From Acinetobacter sichuanensis (GTDB taxonomy: Bacteria > Pseudomonadota > Gammaproteobacteria > Pseudomonadales > Moraxellaceae): a DNA stretch of 64,000 nt. The notes under the pieces were generated by a model. That model did not search any database. It had not been told where the DNA came from and saw only the letters and a list, made by a program, of their open reading frames with translations. Within the stretch, counting starts at the first letter, position 1; each line of letters opens with the position of its first letter. The position numbers and the translations under genes are program-made. The DNA is taken from contig NZ_PYIX02000004.1 in the NCBI RefSeq assembly GCF_003024515.2, forward strand, positions 118,420 to 182,419, in the 5' to 3' direction. Of this stretch, positions 45,527 through 54,811 are shown piece after piece.

Positions 45527-45979
45527 TTAAAAGCTCGGCTTGACGACAACTAAAATAACAACAGCCAATAAAATCACCGTTGGTAATTCATTAAAGAAGC
45601 GCCAAAATTTATGTGATTTATAATGTGGATGATCTATCAACTTTTTACGATAATAACCACAAACCAGATGGTAAATAACCAAGAGTCCAACTAAGCCAAC
45701 TTTGAGATAAAACCATAAAGCTTCATGATAATGTCGCGTTGCATCACCCCAATCCACTAAAAAGTGAGCGGTGACAAGCGTTGCAATCATTGCAGGCCAC
45801 ATAATGCCACGATATAACTTGCGCTCCATCACTTGAAAGTGTTGATGGCTCGTTGCATCGTCACTCATCGCATGATAAACATATAAACGTGGTAGATAGA
45901 ACAATGCTGCAAACCAGCATACGACTGCAATAATATGTAGTGCTTTGACCCAAAGGAAAGCCTCTGAAGGAGCATCCAT
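45527..45979 (-). CDS. hemJ: Protoporphyrinogen IX oxidase HemJ
   Basis: 150-residue membrane protein with four helices: WVKALHIIAVVCWFAALFYL (TM1 with the conserved His), MWPAMIATLVTAHFLV (TM2), FYLKVGLVGLLVIYHLVC (TM3 with the conserved Lys and His) and LPTVILLAVVILVVV (TM4). It converts protoporphyrinogen IX to protoporphyrin IX in heme synthesis; this oxidase type is the one used by Acinetobacter. ATG at 45979 is used; a preceding TTG adds one residue. It is 69 bases downstream of fabB on the same strand. Confidence 0.95.
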   Translation of the reverse strand: MDAPSEAFLWVKALHIIAVVCWFAALFYLPRLYVYHAMSDDATSHQHFQVMERKLYRGIMWPAMIATLVTAHFLVDWGDATRHYHEALWFYLKVGLVGLLVIYHLVCGYYRKKLIDHPHYKSHKFWRFFNELPTVILLAVVILVVVKPSF

Positions 45980-46009
45980 CAATTTACCCTTTTTAGGGCA
46001 GTGTGGAAG

Positions 46010-46040
46010 TGGTTGACTTGTGTTTAAAACAAATCAACCA
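46010..46040 (-). other. Hairpin between fabB and hemJ
   Basis: TGGTTGA ... TCAACCA with inner TTGT/ACAA pairing. On the minus strand it lacks a T run, so it may be an RNA processing or attenuation point and not a full terminator. Confidence 0.5.
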
Positions 46041-46048
46041 TTTTCAAA

Positions 46049-47281
46049 TTAGCCTTCCCATTTTTTGAAAATGAGGCAGGCATTTACACCGCCAAAACCG
46101 AAACTGTTACTCATTACAGTATTCAATTTTGCGTCACGTTTTTCAAGTACGATATCAAAACCTTTTGCACCTTCGTCTAACTCAGTGACGTTGATATTTG
46201 GTGCAATAAAGTCATTTTGCATCATGAGTACTGAATAAATCGCCTCTTGTACACCTGCAGCACCTAAGCTATGACCTGTCATTGACTTCGTTGAGCTAAG
46301 AGCAGGTACTTTACCTTCACCAAAAGCACGTTCCATTGCTTTAAGTTCAGTGACATCACCAGCAGGTGTAGAAGTACCATGCGTATTTACATAGTCAATG
46401 CTGTCTACGCCATGTTGTTTTGCTTCTTCTAAAGCCATCAAGATACAACGTGTTGCACCTTCACCAGATGGTGCAACCATGTCAGCACCGTCAGAGTTTG
46501 CAGCATAACCAACAACTTCAGCTAAGATATTTGCACCACGTGCTTGCGCATGTTCTAGTGACTCAAGTACCACGAAACCACCACCGCCTGCAATCACGAA
46601 GCCGTCACGGTCTGCTGAATAAGGGCGTGAAGCTTTTTCTGGTGTGTCATTATATTTAGAGCACAATGCACCCATTGCATCAAACAACAAGCTTTGTGAC
46701 CAATGATCTTCTTCACCACCACCTGCAAGCATTAAGTCTTGTTTACCTAATTGAATCAGGTTGTAAGCATAACCAATGGCATCAGCAGAGGTTGCACAAG
46801 CACTGGTAATTGAGTGTGCAACACCTTGTAATTTAAATGCCACACCGACGTTTGCTGTAATGGTGTTTGACATATTACGTGGAACGAAAAAAGGACCAAT
46901 TTTACGTGCGCCTTTAGTGTCCAATAATTCTTTCATTTCAACAACAGATGCTGTAGAACCGCCACCTGAACCGCCAGCGATGCCATAACGAGGATTACCA
47001 CCAAGTTGTTCAGCTGTTAAGCCTGCATTTTCTACCGCAGCAACCGCAGCGTTATAAGCATACATTGCACAAACGCCCATAAAGCGTTTTAACTTACGGT
47101 CAATGCCATCAAAGTCTTGTTCAGCAGCAGCACTGACATGACTTTTAAAATTGAGTTCTTCGTAAGTTGGATTATGACGTGTTCCTGAAATCCCATTTTG
47201 CAAAGAATGTGTGACATCTTCTAACGAGTTCCCTATACAAGAGTTAATACCCATGCCCGTAATCACAACACGACGATTCAT
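46049..47281 (-). CDS. fabB: 3-oxoacyl-ACP synthase I FabB
   Basis: 410-residue condensing enzyme. Catalytic Cys162 in SITSACATSA, His301 in NTHGTSTP and His337 in TKSMTGHSLGAAG form the Cys-His-His triad; the C-terminal VMSNSFGFGGVNA is typical. Shared with E. coli FabB are the PRYGIAGGSGGGS-like loop, DAMGAL, KYNDTPEKASR and AGGGEE, which favour FabB over FabF. It elongates acyl-ACP chains and is needed for unsaturated fatty acids. AAAGGA precedes the ATG. No fabA is adjacent. Confidence 0.95.
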   Translation of the reverse strand: MNRRVVITGMGINSCIGNSLEDVTHSLQNGISGTRHNPTYEELNFKSHVSAAAEQDFDGIDRKLKRFMGVCAMYAYNAAVAAVENAGLTAEQLGGNPRYGIAGGSGGGSTASVVEMKELLDTKGARKIGPFFVPRNMSNTITANVGVAFKLQGVAHSITSACATSADAIGYAYNLIQLGKQDLMLAGGGEEDHWSQSLLFDAMGALCSKYNDTPEKASRPYSADRDGFVIAGGGGFVVLESLEHAQARGANILAEVVGYAANSDGADMVAPSGEGATRCILMALEEAKQHGVDSIDYVNTHGTSTPAGDVTELKAMERAFGEGKVPALSSTKSMTGHSLGAAGVQEAIYSVLMMQNDFIAPNINVTELDEGAKGFDIVLEKRDAKLNTVMSNSFGFGGVNACLIFKKWEG

Positions 47282-47488
47282 ACAAAGTCCTTTATTTTAA
47301 AATAAGAGATACAATGGGCTCATTTAAGCGTTTTTAGTTTTACGCTGCAATGGCGAAAGATATAGATTCTACAAAGATTGACTTTAGTAACACTGTCATC
47401 TTATTTTTTGGTCAATTACGGTGTTTACGTTGCTTTGCTTGAGTTTGCAAAGGCATGTGAATCATAAAGTATTTGCAAAATAAAATGT

Positions 47489-47523
47489 AATTGCCCAATT
47501 CATCACATTAGAAATGGGCAATT
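47489..47523 (-). terminator. Terminator of the MoxR-DUF4132 gene cluster
   Basis: AATTGCCCA-N17-TGGGCAATT about 38 bases past the DUF4132 stop on the minus strand; the loop is long and the T run is weak. Confidence 0.6.
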
Positions 47524-47560
47524 GTGTATTGGTTGAGGAGAATGACTTGGTTTAGGCAAA

Positions 47561-50500
47561 TTACCAAGGTGTTTTCTTTTCCCATTCTGGGTCAAAACCT
47601 GTACAAGCATCTGCCACTTTTAAATAATCAGCATAGCTTTCTGCTAATAAAATTGGCGGAACATCACTGAGCGGAAGGCTATTTGAACTCCAAGAGCGGC
47701 TGCCTAATTTGTCAAATTCCAACTCAAATAAGACTGCTGGAATATTTTCCTCAGGCACATAACTACCGCTAAAGACAATTTGTACATGAATACCCAATTG
47801 CTTAAATGGCTTGGTATAACGATCAAAAGAACCTGCATCTTCAATGCTTGCACGTTGATACCCCAGTTTGTTGACGACACCACGTAAGGTGAATGTGTCT
47901 GTGATCCAACCTTTACGATCCGAAATATCTTTGCTGTTAAGGTCAGTAATTTCAGGTAAATGATGGCTCATTTGCTCAAATAAAAATTTAACTTTATAGT
48001 CTTTAAAATGGTCAATCCATGCTTGAGCATCTTCTTTCCCGACTAGAACAGCATGCGCAATTTGAATTTTACTATTACTTTGAATCTCAATTTCATCATC
48101 CTCTAAATTGAGTAAACAGCCATCATCACTTGGACGGAAAGCGATTTTTTCACCAGATTCGGTGACTTCTAACCACACCAAACGTTGGATCAGGCGGCGT
48201 ACAATTGGATGAGCGTGTAAGTATTCAAACCATTCATTTTGTAACCATTGACGTTCACTACACATCGCTTCGTATAGGCGTTGTGTTTGTAAATCAATCA
48301 CTTGTTTTAGTTCTTTCTTGCTGCTGCTGAAAAGAGCTTTTGCTTCTTTGATTAAATCAGCATCATCATTTTGACGTGCCGCAGGTAAAGTTTTGACTTC
48401 TTTACCTTCTTCATTTTTAAGCACAAATTTATCTTTATCATCGACAATGGCTGTAAATAAACGTGAACCATATTCTAAATTGAGTACACCTTTTTCATCC
48501 AAACCAGCCGTTGGAATCGTTCGATCCGCCAATTCATCACTGCTCCATTGATTACGTTCTGCAATTTCAGTGACCAATTCTGTCGCTAAATTTTGTACTG
48601 AGGTTGTACGGTAACGACGCGATAAAGACAATAAAAGTTGAATAATTAAAGGATCATTACTGATTGAGAGTGCTGAGATCATCGCTTCAATTTGTGAGCG
48701 ACGTTGATAATGTTGTTTCATATAGTCTTGCAAGGTTTTGACTGCAAAACTCCCTTGTGCAGGATAGGTCAGTGCTAAGATACCTTTGCTTTTAATCGCA
48801 GAACCTAAATAAATCGCAAGTTGCTGACGTTTAATTTCTTCAATCACTTCTTCAAGCGTAATGGTTGCATAATGTGCATAATATTCAGGATATTTATGAC
48901 CATAATTTTGATAACTATCACGATATGATTGTAAGTTTTGAGGTGCTTGTTTGACAGCAACTTCAGTTGCTTGTTCTAAAGTTGGCGATAAAGTATCTTG
49001 TTGAATAAAACTATGCAGTAAATGGTTGGCAAGTTTTTGCTGACTTTTTTCATCAAGTAAACCAAGATAACGTTGAAACAAAGCATTGGCTTTAGGGTCT
49101 TTGAGTTTTTCAGCCAAAACAACCCACCAGTGAATAATATCAGGATTAACTTTTTTACCATTTTTCCAAGTAATCTCAGGTAAAGTTTTAGCATCAAACC
49201 AAGTGAAACTACTGGAAATTTTAGCTTTTAAGCCTTGTTCAGCTTCTTTTAATAACACTTTCTCAGACAAGTATGGGCTAATATCTTGTCCTAGTTTTTC
49301 TAGTGAGGTTAATAGGGCAGCACGTACGACTTCCTTTTTCTCTTTTTTCAGTAAAGCATATAAAGGTTCTACAGCATCTTGATTTTGTAAACGAGCAAGC
49401 CATTCAATGGCAGTGACACGAATTTCTTGTTTTCCTGACTCTAAAGCTTCAATGGCACGTAAATGGATTTCAGGTAAACGTTGTAAAGCTTGCTGTGCGT
49501 CAAAACGCAGACGTTTATTTTCACCTAAAGCAAATTCAAGCAAACGTGGAATGAATTGTTGTGGAATAGTAGGAAATGACTCTAAAATTTTAATCGCTTT
49601 GATGGGTTCAAATTGACTATAAGAGCTTTCTTCCAAAGAAGGGCTAAGTCCTAATGCTTCACTGATAAACTCAGGATGTTCGGCAAAGAAAGGCCAAATT
49701 TTTTCGCTTTGTACAATATACTGGTGTAAATCATGCCAATAGCTTGAAATGAGCATACCTTGTGCAATTTGACGAATTGAATTTTCATACCCTGTGTCAT
49801 TAAGTGCTTGTGAAATTTGGCGTAGGTCTAAATTGTCATATTGGGCTGGTGGTAAATCGGCAAAAATACTATTCCAGTGAACAATATGATTTGCATGACG
49901 GGTGGCATGAATCCGCAAAGCATGTAATAACGAATACTCAGGATAATTATAAAGTTTAGATTGGTGAGTAATGATATCAACATCACTTTCAAAAGGGCTG
50001 CGTTTGGTATGACCATTAATTTGTGCTAAAAGTTGATCAATACTCGTTGCTTTGATATTTCTAAGACGGCGAAATCTTTTTTGTGCCCAGTCTGAACGGT
50101 AACTATTGGTTTTATTGTCTTCAATTTCAGCATTTGCTGCGATTTCTGCTTTGCTTACAAGTTGTTGATGATTTTGATGCAAGATTTCAGTGAAATTTGC
50201 AGGAATATCTCGAATTGCAAGTGGTGTAAATTCAGGTATTTCAAAGCTTTCATGATGACTGGATTGATTGACTGCTTTTAGGCGTTGAATTGCCATTAAA
50301 ATAAGTTGTTGAACAGCTTTTTGTTTTTCATTTTCATAGGCTTGTTCTAAAACTACTAAGTTTTGTTCGCCTAAACGGGCAAGTAATTCAGCAGCAAAAC
50401 CACGTTCTTTACTTGAACCTTGGAGCAAATATTGTTGTAGATAATGCTGACTATCTTCATCATTTAACTGGCTTAATAAACTTACAGCAAGGTCACGAAT

Positions 50501-51412
50501 GGTTTTTGAACGCCCAATGGTGAGCTTAACAATCAACTCGGGGAGTTGTTGTAAAATTTCAGGTTTGCGTTTGAGATATTCTAAAAAGACAGTTTGACCA
50601 TCAACACTTAAGTTTGGGATTTCTTTTTTTAAGGAATCTAAATGGGCAGCAATATAAGCATCGGTATCGGACAGTTCAAAAATTAAATCTAAACGATCTG
50701 CATAATAACTACTACAGCCTGCACGTTCAAAAATAAACACCACCAAATGCTGGGCTAATGTTGGTTCATCATCGGCTAAAAGTTGATGTAGTTTTTCTAA
50801 TGTCCAAGACTGTTTAATGAGTTTTTTTGCACCAATTTCACTAAAGTTATGGTGCTGTTGTAAGGTAATGAGAGCATCGATGACAATATAATGAAACCAT
50901 ACAGGAACGGGTGAGTAGAGCTCTTTATAATTTTTTTGTTGGGTGATACTTTCATAGACTTTGCCCAAACGTCTGATTTGTTCATTACTGAGTGTGTCAA
51001 ACAAATGATCACTGAGTTGTTTACGGGATTTAATGGATTGTTTTTTTAGTTTTTCTTGGGTTTTAGTGAGTTGGATTTGTGTCCAATACCATTCATAAGT
51101 CCCCGGATAGCCAAGTAAATCAGCTGCTTTTTCATCAGGAAGTTGGCTGAGTTGAAGTAAAAATTGTGGATTTGTCCCTTCAATAATAAACGGAATAATA
51201 TTCTTCATCAGACTATCATCCACTTCATTCAGCACCTTAAAAATCTCATATAAAGGCTTAATGGTGTCTACAAGTTTTTGATTATATTCTTGTGGTTTTG
51301 TTGCTTGTTGTTCGATGTTTACTTCTTGTGTTGATTGTTGGTTTTGGTTGTTCTGCTTATGATCTGGACTGGAAAATAAGGATTCAATTTTAGACATCAA
51401 TTGATTGAGCAT
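47561..51412 (-). CDS. DUF4132 giant protein (YehI/MolR-like)
   Basis: 1283-residue protein. After a polar Gln/Asn-rich N-terminus (~1-45), the first ~1000 residues are helical with HEAT-like repeats (for example RVTAIEWLARLQNQDAVEPL then VVRAALLTSLEKLG). The C-terminal DUF4132 region (~1010-1230) includes LIKEAKALFSSSKKELKQVI, QRLYEAMCSERQWLQNEWFE and HPIVRRLIQRLVWLEV. Orthologous by architecture and neighbours to E. coli YehI. Function unknown. It begins 118 bases after the SWIM gene, with AGGA nine bases before the ATG, and is the last gene of the cluster. Size and repeats suggest a scaffold for partner binding. Confidence 0.88.
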   Translation of the reverse strand: MLNQLMSKIESLFSSPDHKQNNQNQQSTQEVNIEQQATKPQEYNQKLVDTIKPLYEIFKVLNEVDDSLMKNIIPFIIEGTNPQFLLQLSQLPDEKAADLLGYPGTYEWYWTQIQLTKTQEKLKKQSIKSRKQLSDHLFDTLSNEQIRRLGKVYESITQQKNYKELYSPVPVWFHYIVIDALITLQQHHNFSEIGAKKLIKQSWTLEKLHQLLADDEPTLAQHLVVFIFERAGCSSYYADRLDLIFELSDTDAYIAAHLDSLKKEIPNLSVDGQTVFLEYLKRKPEILQQLPELIVKLTIGRSKTIRDLAVSLLSQLNDEDSQHYLQQYLLQGSSKERGFAAELLARLGEQNLVVLEQAYENEKQKAVQQLILMAIQRLKAVNQSSHHESFEIPEFTPLAIRDIPANFTEILHQNHQQLVSKAEIAANAEIEDNKTNSYRSDWAQKRFRRLRNIKATSIDQLLAQINGHTKRSPFESDVDIITHQSKLYNYPEYSLLHALRIHATRHANHIVHWNSIFADLPPAQYDNLDLRQISQALNDTGYENSIRQIAQGMLISSYWHDLHQYIVQSEKIWPFFAEHPEFISEALGLSPSLEESSYSQFEPIKAIKILESFPTIPQQFIPRLLEFALGENKRLRFDAQQALQRLPEIHLRAIEALESGKQEIRVTAIEWLARLQNQDAVEPLYALLKKEKKEVVRAALLTSLEKLGQDISPYLSEKVLLKEAEQGLKAKISSSFTWFDAKTLPEITWKNGKKVNPDIIHWWVVLAEKLKDPKANALFQRYLGLLDEKSQQKLANHLLHSFIQQDTLSPTLEQATEVAVKQAPQNLQSYRDSYQNYGHKYPEYYAHYATITLEEVIEEIKRQQLAIYLGSAIKSKGILALTYPAQGSFAVKTLQDYMKQHYQRRSQIEAMISALSISNDPLIIQLLLSLSRRYRTTSVQNLATELVTEIAERNQWSSDELADRTIPTAGLDEKGVLNLEYGSRLFTAIVDDKDKFVLKNEEGKEVKTLPAARQNDDADLIKEAKALFSSSKKELKQVIDLQTQRLYEAMCSERQWLQNEWFEYLHAHPIVRRLIQRLVWLEVTESGEKIAFRPSDDGCLLNLEDDEIEIQSNSKIQIAHAVLVGKEDAQAWIDHFKDYKVKFLFEQMSHHLPEITDLNSKDISDRKGWITDTFTLRGVVNKLGYQRASIEDAGSFDRYTKPFKQLGIHVQIVFSGSYVPEENIPAVLFELEFDKLGSRSWSSNSLPLSDVPPILLAESYADYLKVADACTGFDPEWEKKTPW

Positions 51413-51530
51413 GGTTAAAATTCCTATTCCATTAAAGGAGTATTTGTTATTTAAAAAAAGTGCAAAAATAAATACGTTGTCGATCTATCATAAAAAATAA
51501 AACAAAAAATTAAATAGCATTTTTGCAACT

Positions 51531-53636
51531 TCACGACATAACTTGTCTTTCTATCGGCAAGTGATAAGACAGGCGTTGTATTTGTAAAAATAAATGTCGC
51601 CATTTGAGTAAAGCTGCAGCAAGCGAAGACATTTCTAAACCTGAAATAAGACTTCGCTGTACAACTTCTAGTCCTAAATCTGCATAAAGTTGTGCAAGCT
51701 GTTTCAGTTTGGTTTTATCTTCAGGATCAAGCACTTCACGCCCTGTATTGGCATAAAACTCAAGTACAGACTGTGTTTGTTGTACCGCAATGTCTAAGGT
51801 GGATTGTTGAGGAGGTGTTTGCCATTGTTTTTTCTGTTGCAATAATTTTTCAATACGTCCTGTGATCAGTTCAGTCAAACTACTTTTTTTATAGCGAGGA
51901 GAGTGATAATCCAAGCTAAAAATTTCTAGCTGTTGTTTCTTTTCTAAAATTAAGCTACATGGAATCAGTTGAATATTTTGCTGACTGAGATCTAGACGAA
52001 CTAAAGTTGCAACAATTTTTTCATTTTGATTGAACAATGTCGTGAGGCTTTTAATGCGAGCTTGATATTGAACCTCAATAGGTAAACTGAGTTTTAAAGC
52101 AGTACCATGAAGGTCTTGAATACGACATTCAAAACATTGTTCATGTTCGTTTAACTCAGGCGCAAAAATCTGCTGATGACGGAGTAAAAGATAGCGGTAA
52201 GGATTTTGCTCTAAACTTGACTTTGGCTGGATCCACTGATGCAGCATTGACCAATCATTTAAGCCGATGTTCATCTGTTCAACGTCTTCGAGGCTGAGTT
52301 TTTTAAAAGGATCAATTTGAATAAAACGTGTATCTGTACTTGGGCTAAGATTGACCTCAGAACTTACTTTTGCTTGAGTAAGTTGAATTTGATGTTGTAA
52401 TAAATAATCTAAAGAACTTCCCCAAATCCCTGATTGTGCAGCACTCTCTTTAGAAAAAGTGCTATCCAAACGATGACCACGTGCTTGAGTGACTTCACGA
52501 CTATGCTGCTGTTGTTCATCCCAAAAAGTGACTGTTAAACCTTGCGCACCGCTGTCTGTTTGCCACCATTCACATCCTAAGGGAATTAAACGTTGTGTAC
52601 TTTGGGCTTGATAATCACGTTGAACAGCACCTTTTAGACGAGTAAATATTTCAGTTTGCTGTTGGCTCTGTTCTAAAGCAAATAGATAGGCATTTAAATA
52701 TGCCAATTGTGAGAAAATTTGTTGTTCATCAGTTTGTATATCATGTTCGAGTAGTTGTTGCATCATGCCATGCAACTGTCTGAGCAGCGCTGCGAGTCGT
52801 GGTAAGTTTTGTGCTCGTGCTTGCATATTTAAAATATGTAAAGACAATACCGACTCTTTGGCTAAATGAGATAAACCTTGTTGGATAAATTGTTGGCACA
52901 GATTTTTTATTTCTGAAATAAAATCAATATCTTCTTTGTTCAAGGCATGTTGTGAATTTTGATGATACTGCTGTTGTAAATCTTCAGACCATTGCCATAA
53001 TTCGGCAGATTGTTGCTGAAATAAATATGCAATACACGCCAAATGTACCGCATTTTTTTTATTGTCATCCATATCTGACAACATACCTTCAAAGCCTGTT
53101 TGAGGGTAAAACAGAATTGGATTTTCACTGAATTCTGTTTTGAAAATAATTTTTTCAGCCAATATTTCAATGTTGCAAGCAGGGTTGACTTGTTGCCAGT
53201 TTTGCCAAATTTCAAAAGCCAAACGTAAATTCGCTTTGCCCACTTTTTTAAATAGGACGCTATCTTTGAGTTGTAGTGCTTGATCTAAGGCAGAAGCTTG
53301 CACTGTCAAGGTTTGAGTAGGTTCTAATTGACTTTCATGAGTTGATGGGGAAGCTGAGTTCTGATCATTGCTTGTTGTTGCTTGATTTTTTTGTAACCAA
53401 AAAATACTACTTAAAATATGTTTACAGCAATTTTGAGCAGAGCAGTTACATTGTGCTTCAGTGATCCCTTGTTCAGGTAAATAGACATCAAACTCTTCAA
53501 CTTTAAAGTGTAACGGTGCTGTATTTTCAATATATTGAACTTCTTCGATTGATTTTTTAGCACGTCGAATTAAACCTGTATTACTATGTAAAGTAAGGCT
53601 TTCTTCATCATATTGTAAATAAATTTGCCCAATCAT
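51531..53636 (-). CDS. SWIM zinc-finger protein (YehQ-like)
   Basis: 701-residue protein. The SWIM motif CxCx5CxH is at residues 63-73 (CNC ... CCKH: Cys63, Cys65, Cys71, His73), preceded by a beta strand FKVEEFDVYLP as usual for the domain. The rest is helical with Gln-rich segments. SWIM domains bind DNA or proteins; no enzymatic motif is visible. ATG at 53636 overlaps the VWA stop by four bases (ATGA); an in-frame start seven codons earlier lies inside the VWA gene and is not preferred. Corresponds to E. coli YehQ. Confidence 0.88.
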   Translation of the reverse strand: MIGQIYLQYDEESLTLHSNTGLIRRAKKSIEEVQYIENTAPLHFKVEEFDVYLPEQGITEAQCNCSAQNCCKHILSSIFWLQKNQATTSNDQNSASPSTHESQLEPTQTLTVQASALDQALQLKDSVLFKKVGKANLRLAFEIWQNWQQVNPACNIEILAEKIIFKTEFSENPILFYPQTGFEGMLSDMDDNKKNAVHLACIAYLFQQQSAELWQWSEDLQQQYHQNSQHALNKEDIDFISEIKNLCQQFIQQGLSHLAKESVLSLHILNMQARAQNLPRLAALLRQLHGMMQQLLEHDIQTDEQQIFSQLAYLNAYLFALEQSQQQTEIFTRLKGAVQRDYQAQSTQRLIPLGCEWWQTDSGAQGLTVTFWDEQQQHSREVTQARGHRLDSTFSKESAAQSGIWGSSLDYLLQHQIQLTQAKVSSEVNLSPSTDTRFIQIDPFKKLSLEDVEQMNIGLNDWSMLHQWIQPKSSLEQNPYRYLLLRHQQIFAPELNEHEQCFECRIQDLHGTALKLSLPIEVQYQARIKSLTTLFNQNEKIVATLVRLDLSQQNIQLIPCSLILEKKQQLEIFSLDYHSPRYKKSSLTELITGRIEKLLQQKKQWQTPPQQSTLDIAVQQTQSVLEFYANTGREVLDPEDKTKLKQLAQLYADLGLEVVQRSLISGLEMSSLAAALLKWRHLFLQIQRLSYHLPIERQVMS

Positions 53637-54811
53637 TGCATGACCTCCGCAAACCAATTGGCTAAATGATCAGGTGTCATAGCAGCAATTTGCATCCCTC
53701 GTTCTTGTAGTTTTTGTGCAATATTGCTGTCATATACAGGATTTGCTTGACTGTCTAAAGCTGCTAAACCAAGTAATTTACAACCTTGTTCATTTAATTT
53801 TGCTGTGGTATTGAGTAAATGTTGTAAAGATGCGCCTTCTTCAAAGTCACTGATGAGTATCAAAATACTACGATTGGGTTGAGTGATTTTTTTGGCACAA
53901 TACTCCATTGCCATACCAATATTGGTACCGCCACCCAGTTGCACAGTTAATAAAACTTCTACGGGGTCATGCGCTAAATGACTCAAATCAACGACTTGGG
54001 TATCGAACAAAACCAAACTAATTTTGACCGCAGGGAGTGCTGCTAAAATACTGGCACAAATGGCTGCATACATCACTGAATCTAACATTGACCCACTTTG
54101 ATCCACGCATAAAACAATTTCCCACGACAAGTGTTTTTGTACTCGTGCATTGAAAATAGGATTTTGAATAATAATTTTTTTACGATCAGGTTGATAATTT
54201 TTTAAGTTATTTTCAATGGTACGTTTCCAGTCAAAATTTTGTGCTTGTTGAATATGCGAACGACGAAAACGGTTACGACGACCTTGTAAAGATTGTAAAA
54301 ATTGGGTGCGGATTTTTTGTAAAAGTTCTTCAACGACTTTGCGAATCACTTCACGCACAGCTTCTTTAGCTTCGCTACTCAAACGACCACGCATACTCAA
54401 TAAGGCTTTGGCAGTTGCAGGGTTTGGTTCAAGTTCTCGAATACTTGCAGGATCGTTCAGTAAGCCTTGTAATTGATATCGTTCCAAAGCATGCTTTTGC
54501 ATACGTTCAAACGTTGATTTTGGAAAAAGCTTACGGCTTTGATTGAGCCAATTAATCGCAGTAAGTTGGGAACCTTCTAAACCCCCATGTCGATTATTTG
54601 CTTGCTGTACACCACGACGTTTATATTCATTTTGATATAAATAATCGAGATTACGCTCTAATTTTAACTGTTCACCTGAAAATCCAGCAGTAGATAAACT
54701 TTGGTCAGAATAACGTCCTAAAATGAGTCGCCAACGACGGGCACGATCTAAATCATCTAGGTCAGTTGCTGTTGTTTCCATAGAAACTGAAAGGTCTGAA
54801 TCTTGTGTCAT
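53633..54811 (-). CDS. VWA-domain protein with intact MIDAS (YehP-like)
   Basis: 392-residue cytoplasmic protein with an N-terminal helical half (1-~225, rich in Arg/Gln/Leu) and a C-terminal von Willebrand A domain. The metal-ion-dependent adhesion site is complete: DQSGS (Asp237, Ser239, Ser241), Thr296 in GGGTN and Asp322 in ISDFEEG. MoxR-VWA pairs usually work as a AAA+ remodeller and its adaptor, as in CbbQ/CbbO, NorQ/NorD and RavA/ViaA. Its start overlaps the DUF5682 stop by four bases and its stop overlaps the SWIM start by four bases: tight translational coupling. Confidence 0.93.
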   Translation of the reverse strand: MTQDSDLSVSMETTATDLDDLDRARRWRLILGRYSDQSLSTAGFSGEQLKLERNLDYLYQNEYKRRGVQQANNRHGGLEGSQLTAINWLNQSRKLFPKSTFERMQKHALERYQLQGLLNDPASIRELEPNPATAKALLSMRGRLSSEAKEAVREVIRKVVEELLQKIRTQFLQSLQGRRNRFRRSHIQQAQNFDWKRTIENNLKNYQPDRKKIIIQNPIFNARVQKHLSWEIVLCVDQSGSMLDSVMYAAICASILAALPAVKISLVLFDTQVVDLSHLAHDPVEVLLTVQLGGGTNIGMAMEYCAKKITQPNRSILILISDFEEGASLQHLLNTTAKLNEQGCKLLGLAALDSQANPVYDSNIAQKLQERGMQIAAMTPDHLANWFAEVMQ